This document shows positions 10,927 to 18,869 of a stretch of DNA of 64,000 nucleotides, in pieces. The position numbers and the translations under genes are program-made. The stretch lies in NCBI GenBank assembly GCA_026390115.1, contig JAPLGO010000012.1, positions 62,001 through 126,000 of the forward strand, read 5' to 3'. The notes beneath the pieces are model-generated. The model saw only the letters and a list, made by a program, of their open reading frames with translations, made no database searches and had not been told where the DNA came from. Each line of letters opens with the position of its first letter. Position 1 is the stretch's first letter. This DNA comes from Campylobacterales bacterium. Lineage in GTDB: Bacteria; Campylobacterota; Campylobacteria; Campylobacterales; Sulfurimonadaceae.

Positions 10927-11628
10927 ATGAAAATAGCAATAATGGGTGCAATGCCGGAAGAGATAGCGCCGATACTCAAAAAATTGGGCAACTATACAAC
11001 AACGGAGTATGCAAAAAACAGTTATTATGAAACATCCTATAAGGGTGTAGGTTTAGTAATAGCTTACTCTAAAATCGGAAAAGTTTTTTCAACTTTAACC
11101 GCTACAACTATGATTGAACATTTCGGTGCTACGCAATTGCTGTTTTCCGGTGTGGCCGGCGCTGTTTCGTCCGCTTTGAAAGTTGGCGATTTGATTGTAG
11201 CTACAAAACTATCGCAACATGACTTGGATATTACAGCATTCGGACATCCATTTGGATTTGTTCCCGAGGGTTCAGTTTTTGTTGAAGCAGATAAAAAAAT
11301 GATAGAGATGAGTAAAGAAGTTGCATCTGAGATGGGTAAGATTGTTCAAGAGGGTATTATAGCCACAGGCGATCAGTTTGTTGCAAATGAAGAGCGTAAA
11401 AATTGGATCGGTTCTACTTTTGGTGCGGATGCTCTGGAGATGGAGGGTGCTTCAGTTGCAGTTGTTTGTGATGCTCTGAATGTCCCATTTTTTATTCTCC
11501 GTGCAATAAGCGATGCCGCTGACATGGATGCAAGTTTCTCTTTTGATAAGTTTCTTGAAACAAGTGCAGTAGAAAGTGCAGAATTTGTAATGAAAATGGT
11601 GGATAAGATTGTCAATAACAATATCTAA
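10927..11628 (+). CDS. mtnN: MTA/SAH (and aminofutalosine) nucleosidase
   Basis: Cleaves the N-glycosidic bond of 5'-methylthioadenosine and S-adenosylhomocysteine. In Campylobacterota the same enzyme is known to cleave 6-amino-6-deoxyfutalosine in menaquinone synthesis. The 233 residues contain the family start KIAIMGAMPEEI with the catalytic Glu, the VAGAVSSAL core, ALEMEGASVAVVC with the ribose-binding Met-Glu, and RAISDAAD with the catalytic Asp. AAGGGAT lies seven bases before the ATG. It overlaps the probable ttcA start by 20 bases. Confidence 0.93.
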   Translation: MKIAIMGAMPEEIAPILKKLGNYTTTEYAKNSYYETSYKGVGLVIAYSKIGKVFSTLTATTMIEHFGATQLLFSGVAGAVSSALKVGDLIVATKLSQHDLDITAFGHPFGFVPEGSVFVEADKKMIEMSKEVASEMGKIVQEGIIATGDQFVANEERKNWIGSTFGADALEMEGASVAVVCDALNVPFFILRAISDAADMDASFSFDKFLETSAVESAEFVMKMVDKIVNNNI

Positions 11629-12367
11629 AAAAATCATGTCCAAACTCGGACGAACAAATGCAGAATTTAACTTAATAGAAGAGGGCGATAAAATTCTTGT
11701 TGGTCTTAGCGGTGGTAAAGATTCTTTAACAATGGTGCATGCCATGAAAGAGCAACAGCGCCGCGCTCCCTTTAAATTTGAATTTATCGCTGTAACTGTC
11801 TCCTATGGCATGGATGAAAACTTTGATGCACTGATAGCCCACTGCAAAGAGTATGATATTCCACACGTCGTACATGATACGAAAATTTATGATTTAGCAG
11901 AAGAGAAGATAAGAAAGAACTCCTCTTTTTGTAGTTTTTTCTCTCGCATGAGAAGAGGCTCTTTGTACAGTGCTGCTGAGAAATTTGGGTGTAATAAAGT
12001 CGCTTTGGGTCATCATATGGACGATGCTGCGGAGAGTTTTTTTATGAACTTCATCTATAACGGTCAGATGCGTTCCCTTGCTCCAAAATATAGAGCCGGC
12101 AACGGTCTGATTGTCATTCGTCCGCTTATCCAGATGAGAGAGAGACAATTGGCTGCATTTGCAGTTGACAACAACATGCCGACCATAGGGGATGAATCTT
12201 GTCCATCTATGCGTTTTGATGTCAAAATGCCACATGCCAGAGCCCATACAAAAGAGATTCTAGCTAAGATGGAAAAAGAGTTTCCAACGCTCTTTACAAG
12301 TCTAAATGCTGCTTTTAAGAATATTTCGATTGACAGTTTTTTTGACGCGGAGAAGTTTTCTGTTTAA
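11609..12367 (+). CDS. ttcA: TtcA-like tRNA 2-thiolation PP-loop protein
   Basis: PP-loop ATPase of the TtcA/CTU1 group, which thiolates cytidine 32 of tRNA using a [4Fe-4S] cluster. The PP-loop is SGGKDS at residues 34-39; ALGHHMDDAAE is also conserved. In E. coli TtcA three cysteines hold the cluster (a CxxC pair and a distal Cys). Here the first (Cys108) and distal (Cys198) are present but the second position is Phe111 (CSFF before SRMRRG). The TTG start (GGTGGA upstream) keeps an N-terminal helix that matches E. coli TtcA; ATG 11636 is the alternative. Cluster content and target are therefore uncertain. Confidence 0.8.
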   Translation: MSITISKKIMSKLGRTNAEFNLIEEGDKILVGLSGGKDSLTMVHAMKEQQRRAPFKFEFIAVTVSYGMDENFDALIAHCKEYDIPHVVHDTKIYDLAEEKIRKNSSFCSFFSRMRRGSLYSAAEKFGCNKVALGHHMDDAAESFFMNFIYNGQMRSLAPKYRAGNGLIVIRPLIQMRERQLAAFAVDNNMPTIGDESCPSMRFDVKMPHARAHTKEILAKMEKEFPTLFTSLNAAFKNISIDSFFDAEKFSV

Positions 12368-12381
12368 ATAAAATGAGTTAA

Positions 12382-12390
12382 TGATATAAT
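12382..12390 (+). promoter_or_regulatory. Extended -10 promoter of yebC
   Basis: TGATATAAT, a perfect TGnTATAAT extended -10, lies 30 bases before the yebC ATG, in the 53-base gap behind ttcA. No clear -35. Confidence 0.65.
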
Positions 12391-12420
12391 TCGTGGCATT
12401 AATAAAAAAGGAACAATTCT

Positions 12421-13131
12421 ATGGGAAGAGCGTTTGAATATAGAAAAGCATCAAAATTAAAAAGATGGGGAGCAATGTCAAAGTTGTTTCCAAAACTTGG
12501 CAAAATAATTACTATGGCAGCAAAAGAGGGGAGTAGTGACCCTGACATGAACTCAAAACTTCGTACGGCGATTATGAATGCAAAAGCTGAAAATATGCCA
12601 AAAGACAACATCGAAGCGGCGATAAAAAGAGCGAGTGCAAAAGATACGGCGAGTATGTTGGAAGTAAACTTTGAGGGTAAAGCTCCGCATGGCGTTTTGC
12701 TTTTTATAGAGTGTCTGACGGACAATAATACGAGAACCGTCGCAAATGTAAAAAATGTGCTTACTAAACATGGCGGGGAAATGTTGACCAACGGTTCTTT
12801 GGAGTTTATGTTTAGCAGAAAAGCAGTAATAGAGTTTAAATTAAAAGAGGGCATGGATATTGAAGAGTTAGAGCTTGAACTCATTGATGCAGGTCTTGAA
12901 GAGATAGAAGAGGAGGATGGGGTTGTTTTAGTTACGGGAGATTATACAAATTTCGGTAAACTCAATGAAGCACTCGAAAAGATGGGAATCGAGGTTACAA
13001 AAGCAAACCTAGAGAGAATGGCAAACTCCCCAATATCTATCTCTGAGAAAGAGCAACTTGATATTGATAAAATTATAGATAAGTTAGAAGATGATGACGA
13101 TGTCAATAAAATTTTTACAAATCTAGCATAG
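12421..13131 (+). CDS. yebC: YebC/PmpR-family protein
   Basis: Broadly conserved cytoplasmic protein, described both as a transcriptional regulator and as a factor that helps ribosomes through proline-rich stretches (TACO1/YebC). The N-terminus [21 protein letters not shown] and the [27 protein letters not shown] segment are family hallmarks. The 236 residues are typical. AAAAGGAAC lies seven bases before the ATG. It has its own promoter and is not obviously linked functionally to its neighbours. Confidence 0.94.
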   Translation: MGRAFEYRKASKLKRWGAMSKLFPKLGKIITMAAKEGSSDPDMNSKLRTAIMNAKAENMPKDNIEAAIKRASAKDTASMLEVNFEGKAPHGVLLFIECLTDNNTRTVANVKNVLTKHGGEMLTNGSLEFMFSRKAVIEFKLKEGMDIEELELELIDAGLEEIEEEDGVVLVTGDYTNFGKLNEALEKMGIEVTKANLERMANSPISISEKEQLDIDKIIDKLEDDDDVNKIFTNLA

Positions 13132-13164
13132 GTTCTACATGCCAGAATTTGATAAAAATATTTG

Positions 13165-13740
13165 ATGAAATTTGTTGATAAAATATATACAAAGACACAT
13201 GAGGTAAGGCAATCTAAATTTATTGCTTTCCTTGTACCATTCTCTCAGTTTACTTCCACTTTAGAAGAACTCAAAAACTCACATCCAAAAGCTAGACATT
13301 TTGTTGTTTCGTACAGATATTTAAATGAGTTTAACCAAATCGTAGAGTATTCCAGCGATGACGGAGAGCCAAAAGGAACTTCCGGCAAGCCCTCTCTTTT
13401 TGTTTTACAGGGTTTAGAGATGATAAACAGCGGCGTTATAATTGTCAGATATTTTGGTGGAACAAAGCTTGGAACAGGCGGGCTGGTGAGAGCGTATAGT
13501 GATAGTGTAAACTTGGTACTAAATTCGGCATCACTGGTTGAGTATAAACAAGAGACAAATATAACTATATATTTTGAATATTCAAATATAAGAATGGTAG
13601 AGTATGAGTGTTTAACTTGTGGAGTTGATATTGTTGAGAAAAGTTTTGATGTTGGCTCTATTTATAAAATTAAAGGCATCGAATCAAATATGAAACTGTT
13701 TTTAGAAAAGATGGATAGACTGGTTGAAGTTGTGAAGTAG
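13165..13740 (+). CDS. YigZ/IMPACT-family protein
   Basis: Member of the UPF0029 YigZ/Impact family; the mammalian relative IMPACT inhibits the kinase GCN2, but the bacterial role is not settled. The signature EYSSDDGEPKGTSGKPSL is followed by VIIVRYFGGTKLGTGGLVRAYSD. The start is taken at ATG 13165; a TTG sits directly before it and no strong ribosome site is seen. The C-terminal ferredoxin-like domain is short (191 residues in all). It converges on the mshG stop with only 19 bases between. Confidence 0.85.
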   Translation: MKFVDKIYTKTHEVRQSKFIAFLVPFSQFTSTLEELKNSHPKARHFVVSYRYLNEFNQIVEYSSDDGEPKGTSGKPSLFVLQGLEMINSGVIIVRYFGGTKLGTGGLVRAYSDSVNLVLNSASLVEYKQETNITIYFEYSNIRMVEYECLTCGVDIVEKSFDVGSIYKIKGIESNMKLFLEKMDRLVEVVK

Positions 13741-13759
13741 ATAAAAATTTATTCATAAT

Positions 13760-15004
13760 CTATCTTCCATGCACAGCGTTACCCATATCCCACATCGGCA
13801 AGAAAATACCAAGCGCGAGTAAAATAACCATTGAAGCTATTATAAATAGCATTATAGGTTCAACGGCCTCCGATAGCCCGTCAATGATGGCGTCAAATCT
13901 CATTTTATAGTACTCTGCAACTTTTTTTATCATGGCATCAAGCGTACCGCTATCTTCTCCGGCACTTACCATCTGAATAATCATATTCTCAAAAAGCGCC
14001 GTATCCTTAAGTCCTTTATTGAGTGCACCACCTTTTTCAACGGTAATCCTAACAGACAAAAGTTTAGCTTTGAGAGGAAGATTGTCTATCATCTCTATGG
14101 AAGTGTCGAGTGCTTCAGCTATTGGAATACCCGCGCGGATAAGTTCCGAGAAGACAAGTGTAAATCTGCTCAGTGTTGAAAATTTAATAATGCTTTTTAT
14201 GAGATATGTTTTTAGCAGTAGCTCATGCCACCCATATCTTATGCTCCTATAGTTGTTAATTAGATATTTAAATGTCATGATAGATGCAAAAATCACGGCT
14301 AAAACATAGGGTCCATAGTTGTTAAAAAGGTGCTCAAGCACCAGAAGTATTCTGGTTGGAAGAGGAAGTGTCGCATGGAGTGACTCAAAAATAGCTTTAA
14401 ATTCTGGAACAACATAGGAGATTAAAATTGTAAAAGCTACAGCCATGGCAATCATAACATTTCGCGGATATGCCATAGCTTTTTTAAATTTAACAACATT
14501 CGCACGAATCTCTTCAAGCATGTCGGCGAGGGCATAGAGCGACTCATCCAGATTACCTGTTTTTTCGCCTAGCTGAACCATGGCAATAGTTAAATTACCG
14601 AGTTCAAAACGAAAATTTTCCATAGATGCCGAGAGAGAACGCCCAGAGTTTATGTCCTCTGCAAGTTTAGAAAAAACTGTTTTCATTGTCTCATCATCCG
14701 TTGCATTGGCAATTTCGCTCAAACAGTCATATATAGAAATACCGGCATTTGTCATAACTGCAAGCTGTCTAATCGAAGCTATGAGTGCATCAGGCTTGAT
14801 TTTTCTTTTTTTGATATTTTGCAAAAAGTTTGTTTTAAATCTTTTAAATTGAGCATCAAGAGGTTCTTCAGCCTCCGCAATTTTAATTATTATCCCGGAG
14901 ATCTTTAATTTAGCATATTTACTAGCCTCTTTTTTATCTTCAGCATAAATCGGAAACTCCTCTTTTTTCCCTTTTGTAAGAACAGTTGCAATAAAATATT
15001 TCAT
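13760..15004 (-). CDS. mshG: Type IV pilus/T2SS inner-membrane platform protein (MshG/GspF/PilC family)
   Basis: Polytopic platform protein on which the assembly ATPase turns. Two T2SSF domains are visible: about residues 72-195 (ALIASIRQLAVMTNAGISIYDCL, then LGEKTGNLDESL) and about 275-400 (FTLVFSELIRAGIPIAEALD, then MVSAGEDSGTLDAMI). Membrane helices lie near 185-205, 235-255 and 385-405. The 414 residues match MshG/PilC. It overlaps mshE by four bases (ATGA) and is the last gene of the minus-strand block; no pilin gene follows. Confidence 0.92.
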   Translation of the reverse strand: MKYFIATVLTKGKKEEFPIYAEDKKEASKYAKLKISGIIIKIAEAEEPLDAQFKRFKTNFLQNIKKRKIKPDALIASIRQLAVMTNAGISIYDCLSEIANATDDETMKTVFSKLAEDINSGRSLSASMENFRFELGNLTIAMVQLGEKTGNLDESLYALADMLEEIRANVVKFKKAMAYPRNVMIAMAVAFTILISYVVPEFKAIFESLHATLPLPTRILLVLEHLFNNYGPYVLAVIFASIMTFKYLINNYRSIRYGWHELLLKTYLIKSIIKFSTLSRFTLVFSELIRAGIPIAEALDTSIEMIDNLPLKAKLLSVRITVEKGGALNKGLKDTALFENMIIQMVSAGEDSGTLDAMIKKVAEYYKMRFDAIIDGLSEAVEPIMLFIIASMVILLALGIFLPMWDMGNAVHGR

Positions 15005-16737
15005 CCTTTTGCCACCTTTAAAATCTCTTCCAGAGAGGTTATTCCATCTAAGGCTTTTTGTATTCCATTTTCAAAAATGGTTACAAAGCCGTCACTAATG
15101 GCTTGTGCTAACATGGCATCTTTTGGCGCACCTTTTGCAATGAGACTTGAGAGACCATCTGTGATACTTAATACTTCACATATCATCTCTCTTCCCATAT
15201 ATCCTGAGTCATTGCACTCTTTGCACCCTTCTCCTGTGTAAAATTTGGCATCTTTTGGGATAAAATGGTGCAGCTCTTCAAGTGTAGAGGCTGAAATTTC
15301 CTCTACTACTTTACAATGTTTACATATTTTTCTAACAAGTCTTTGCGCTTGTATTGCTACTAGGGCACCGCTGATGAGATAGTGTTCAATGCCCATGTCA
15401 ACCATTCTCGGAATAGCACTTATAGAATCATTTGTGTGCAGAGTGGAGATAACCAAGTGACCTGTGAGTGCTGCTTTAATAGCTATCTCCAGTGTCTCTT
15501 GATCACGAATTTCACCAATCATAATTTTGTCAGGATCTTGTCTTAAAATAGAGCGGAGTGCGTCTGCAAAACTAAGTCCAACTTTTGGATTGACCTGAAC
15601 TTGCTGAATAAGATTCATTCTGTACTCAACCGGATCTTCTACTGTGATAACTTTATCTTCAACATTTCTAAGCTCATTTAAAGCACCATAAAGAGTTGTA
15701 GTCTTACCGCTGCCCGTTGGTCCTGTAACTAAAATAATTCCATGCGGAGCCTTGAGCCCATGAAGTAATTTATGATAACTTGCACTATCCATACCTGCAT
15801 CTTCAAGCTTCACAAGTGCTTTTTGCTTGTCCAGAACACGCATGACTATAGACTCACCGTAAAGTATCGGCAGAGTTGATATACGAAAGTCATATTCACT
15901 CGTCCCAACCGCCGTCGAAAAACGACCATCCTGAGGTTTTCTTTTCTCTGCAATATCGAGATTTGCTAATAATTTTAAGCGGGATGCCAATGGAGGATAG
16001 ATGTCTTTTTCAAAAATAAACATTTCCGTCAATTTACCATCCACGCGACCGCGAACGACACAATTTTTTTCGGTTGGTTCCACATGTATATCACTTGCAC
16101 GATTTTTTATACAAGTTTTCAGCACGACATCAATCAGTAGTAATATAGAGGAGGCTTCTTGCTGCTCTTCTATAGTATTTATTGAATTTAGTTCATCTCT
16201 TATTTTTTTTACTAATCCTTTTACACTATCTTTTAATTCGACTTTGTAAAGGTAGGAGTGAATCTGTTTTTTGATGGATACGGCTATTTTTATAACTTTT
16301 CTTGGAAAGAGTCTTTGCATAGACTCTTGAGCTTCAATGTTGAGCGGGTCATTAAAAGCTATTGTAACGCTCATATCATCTTCAGATATCGGTAATACAT
16401 TATACTTTTGGAGCTGAGCTAATGGGACTCTGCTTGTAATTCTATAGTCCATATCAATGGAGTCTAAATCTAAAAACTGTAAATTCAGTTCATAGGCTAG
16501 TTTTTCCAATACGGCTTTTTCAGGTATGTAGTCGTAATTATCGATAATGGAGAGCTCATATATGCCATTTCTTATCTGTTCAACGATAAAACGAACCAAT
16601 CTGTCCATAGTCATAAAACCTGAGAGGGTTATGTCTCTTAGAATAAGGTTAGGATTGATTCCTTGAGCTAATAGTCTGTCAACCTGCCTTTGCATAATCG
16701 AACCGTTGGCAAGTAAATCCGCGGTTATTCTGTCCAT
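15001..16737 (-). CDS. mshE: Type IV pilus/T2SS assembly ATPase (MshE/GspE/PilB family)
   Basis: Cytoplasmic hexameric ATPase that drives pilin polymerisation. Walker A is GPTGSGKT at 339-346; the Asp box (ITVEDPVEYR), Walker B region (DPDKIMIGEIRD) and His box (GHLVISTLHTN) follow. A tetracysteine zinc site (CKHC then CKEC) is present near 465-505, as in extension rather than retraction ATPases. The N-terminal domain (about 1-160) resembles MshEN/GspE_N but lacks the RLG-type repeat known to bind cyclic di-GMP in Vibrio MshE, so direct c-di-GMP control is doubtful. 578 residues. Confidence 0.94.
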   Translation of the reverse strand: MDRITADLLANGSIMQRQVDRLLAQGINPNLILRDITLSGFMTMDRLVRFIVEQIRNGIYELSIIDNYDYIPEKAVLEKLAYELNLQFLDLDSIDMDYRITSRVPLAQLQKYNVLPISEDDMSVTIAFNDPLNIEAQESMQRLFPRKVIKIAVSIKKQIHSYLYKVELKDSVKGLVKKIRDELNSINTIEEQQEASSILLLIDVVLKTCIKNRASDIHVEPTEKNCVVRGRVDGKLTEMFIFEKDIYPPLASRLKLLANLDIAEKRKPQDGRFSTAVGTSEYDFRISTLPILYGESIVMRVLDKQKALVKLEDAGMDSASYHKLLHGLKAPHGIILVTGPTGSGKTTTLYGALNELRNVEDKVITVEDPVEYRMNLIQQVQVNPKVGLSFADALRSILRQDPDKIMIGEIRDQETLEIAIKAALTGHLVISTLHTNDSISAIPRMVDMGIEHYLISGALVAIQAQRLVRKICKHCKVVEEISASTLEELHHFIPKDAKFYTGEGCKECNDSGYMGREMICEVLSITDGLSSLIAKGAPKDAMLAQAISDGFVTIFENGIQKALDGITSLEEILKVAKG

Positions 16738-16746
16738 CTTTTTATC

Positions 16747-17289
16747 CTACCAGTAGATATGCTGTTTTATGATTTTTTTATCATAAAACTCATCTATTAT
16801 CAGTTTACTTAGTTTTTCGTCTTTTAAAAGATAAAGTTTATATGTGATTTTTTTATCATCTTTATCTTCAAAGATATAAAACTCTTTTGGAGTCTCTTCA
16901 TTAAGTTGGCTATACAAATCAAAAACTTTTGAAAGTATATAGTCTGTTGTTGGTAAATTGAGCGATGATAACTTGTATCCATCAAGCAGAGCGTGGTAAA
17001 GCAGCTTTTTTTGCATCATAATTACAGAAAAGTAGGCTCCGTTTGCTCTTGCTTCAGGTGAAAATTTAAGTTTAATTATTGGTATTGTTAAACGATCGAT
17101 TGAGTCTGCATTTAAACATGCAAATGCAAAGAGTGAGATATAGTCTTCATCTTTATCATTTGCATTAAAATTATTAAAACCCAGTTTACAGGCATTTTCA
17201 TATTTTTTATTTTGATAGAGTCCTAACATCTCCTGCTTTACATTTGCATAGAGTGACATTGCTAGTATTAAAGCTATAAAAATTTTCAT
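16747..17289 (-). CDS. Unknown exported protein inside the msh operon
   Basis: Not recognised. The 180 residues begin with a signal peptide (MKIFIALILAMSLYA) and continue as an alpha-helical, Tyr/Lys-rich protein whose first half (QEMLGLYQNKKYENACKLG, then DEDYISLFAFACLNA) looks like one or two TPR/Sel1-like helix pairs. There are two Cys in the mature part, at about 34 and 58, possibly a disulfide. It overlaps mshN by four bases and is nine bases ahead of mshE, so it is translated with the pilus proteins. The Vibrio msh order has no gene at this point. A periplasmic accessory or pilotin-like role is only inferred from position. Confidence 0.7.
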   Translation of the reverse strand: MKIFIALILAMSLYANVKQEMLGLYQNKKYENACKLGFNNFNANDKDEDYISLFAFACLNADSIDRLTIPIIKLKFSPEARANGAYFSVIMMQKKLLYHALLDGYKLSSLNLPTTDYILSKVFDLYSQLNEETPKEFYIFEDKDDKKITYKLYLLKDEKLSKLIIDEFYDKKIIKQHIYW

Positions 17290-18062
17290 TTCATCTCTCC
17301 TGAAACTATTTCATCCATAAGTGTTTTTGCATTGGCTGAATGTGAGTGTTTTATGTACTCTTTGAGCGTTTCAACAGCTTTGTCTTTTTGATCTAGCTTG
17401 ACTAATGATTTAGCAAAGATTATCCAACTTGCTTCTTGATTATTGTCAATTTCATTTGTTATCAAAGCATAATTATATGCTAAATTATAATCACCCGAGT
17501 TATAATAACTTTTTGCGATAAAGAGACTAAGCGAGGGGTCATTGCTTTTTTTGAATCTTTTTATAACTTGTTCTATATCATTTTGTATATTTTGTCTCTT
17601 AATATTTATAGTGCTTTTTGGTTCCTCAAGAGTAATAACCTCTTCTTTTGCTATGACTCTTTCCTCTTCTTTAATGATTTCTACAGCTGGTGCTTCTGCT
17701 TCAATTATTCGTATCGGTTCTGGAAGAGTTGATTTATTTATTTTATCCATAAAACGGAGCGATGGGGTAATGACAATTTTTGTTTCTATTTTTTTTGGCT
17801 TATTCTCTGATAGATTATTCTGTGCATTGCTATCAACTATTTTTGCGGTTATTGTTTCTGTCTTTGCTTTAGAGTTATTTTCATCTTTGGCTACTGCTGT
17901 ACGATTGATATCTTGAAATGTATTTTTTGAATTTTGATAATTTATAGTAGTTAAAAGAATGATAAAGATTACAATAATGCTGACGGTAATTACGGCATGT
18001 GGAAGATAGAATTTTATCTTATATGTGAGCCACTTTCTTTCCAGCTCATTTATATCAAACAT
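17286..18062 (-). CDS. mshN: MshN-like TPR membrane protein
   Basis: Bitopic protein with a short cytoplasmic N-terminus, one membrane helix (about 20-40: HAVITVSIIVIFIILLTTI), a Glu/Lys/Val-rich linker (about 45-155) and C-terminal TPRs (about 165-258: SLSLFIAKSYYNSGDYNLAYNYA, then KLDQKDKAVETLKEYIKHS). This is the MshN layout but with fewer repeats than the Vibrio protein. It overlaps the ATPase gene upstream by eight bases and the unknown gene downstream by four. Probable periplasmic scaffold of the pilus machine. Confidence 0.75.
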   Translation of the reverse strand: MFDINELERKWLTYKIKFYLPHAVITVSIIVIFIILLTTINYQNSKNTFQDINRTAVAKDENNSKAKTETITAKIVDSNAQNNLSENKPKKIETKIVITPSLRFMDKINKSTLPEPIRIIEAEAPAVEIIKEEERVIAKEEVITLEEPKSTINIKRQNIQNDIEQVIKRFKKSNDPSLSLFIAKSYYNSGDYNLAYNYALITNEIDNNQEASWIIFAKSLVKLDQKDKAVETLKEYIKHSHSANAKTLMDEIVSGEMK

Positions 18063-18864
18063 CTATTAATCCTGTATGAATTGCTGCCATCTCTATAATT
18101 TTATTAGATATTGAGATTGTATTTATCTTTGAAGGATTGTTTTCATGATAGTGCGAGTAAATATCAAAGAGAATATAGAGTAATTTATTTGTATCTCTAT
18201 AGTTACCATTGGTCAAGTAATGAATCAATTTTACAGAACTATCCTTGAACATATTTGCACTATCAAAACAGTTTGCTTTCATAAGTTTTTTTTGTATATA
18301 TACTTTTAACTCAGAAGCCGAAGCATTTTTAAGTTCTATGCTATCCCATATTCTGGTTTGAAAGTGCTCTTTTGCTATCAAATCCTCTTTTTCTGTTTTG
18401 TGAAGAGTTATGACAAATTTTATTTTTCTTGTATCTGAAAGCAACCTGATTTTTTCTATCAGGAAATTTGAATAGAGTTGAGCTTCATCCAAGAGTACTA
18501 TCGGGACATAATCAAGTGATCTATTGTCTAAAATTTTCATAAATTGCGTAAAATTCAGGTCACCTTCATACTTCACATCTAATATGTCTTTTGCCAATGT
18601 TTTAAAAAATTCACTATCATCAATAATAGGTGTTTGATATAAATAGACAATTCTGGAGGATAATAAATCATGGTAGAGTTTTGTTAAAAACATGCTCTTT
18701 CCGGTACCGGGTTTACCATAAAGAAGCAACATCTTTAAGGGCTTATTTACGGAGTCTTTGAATGAGTGATACATTTTAGAGACTCTGTCTATCTGTATAT
18801 AATCTTCTGCGTTGACTATATCTAAAAAAACATTTTTAGAAATTTTAAATATATTTGATTTCAT
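18055..18864 (-). CDS. mshM: MshM/ExeA-like AAA ATPase
   Basis: AAA ATPase of the ExeA/MshM group, which in secretion systems helps place or assemble the secretin. The P-loop is GKPGTGKS at residues 50-57, and Walker B is IVLLDEAQL near 120. There is no membrane helix or peptidoglycan-binding domain at the C-terminus, as in MshM but unlike full-length ExeA. The 269 residues match MshM. It lies five bases after the secretin gene and overlaps mshN by eight bases. Confidence 0.85.
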   Translation of the reverse strand: MKSNIFKISKNVFLDIVNAEDYIQIDRVSKMYHSFKDSVNKPLKMLLLYGKPGTGKSMFLTKLYHDLLSSRIVYLYQTPIIDDSEFFKTLAKDILDVKYEGDLNFTQFMKILDNRSLDYVPIVLLDEAQLYSNFLIEKIRLLSDTRKIKFVITLHKTEKEDLIAKEHFQTRIWDSIELKNASASELKVYIQKKLMKANCFDSANMFKDSSVKLIHYLTNGNYRDTNKLLYILFDIYSHYHENNPSKINTISISNKIIEMAAIHTGLIDV

Positions 18865-18869
18865 CTTGA

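Noticed and set aside
11894-12247. Minus-strand ORF of 117 codons inside ttcA
   Set aside because: Fully antisense to a recognisable PP-loop gene, with no ribosome site and no protein-like domain.
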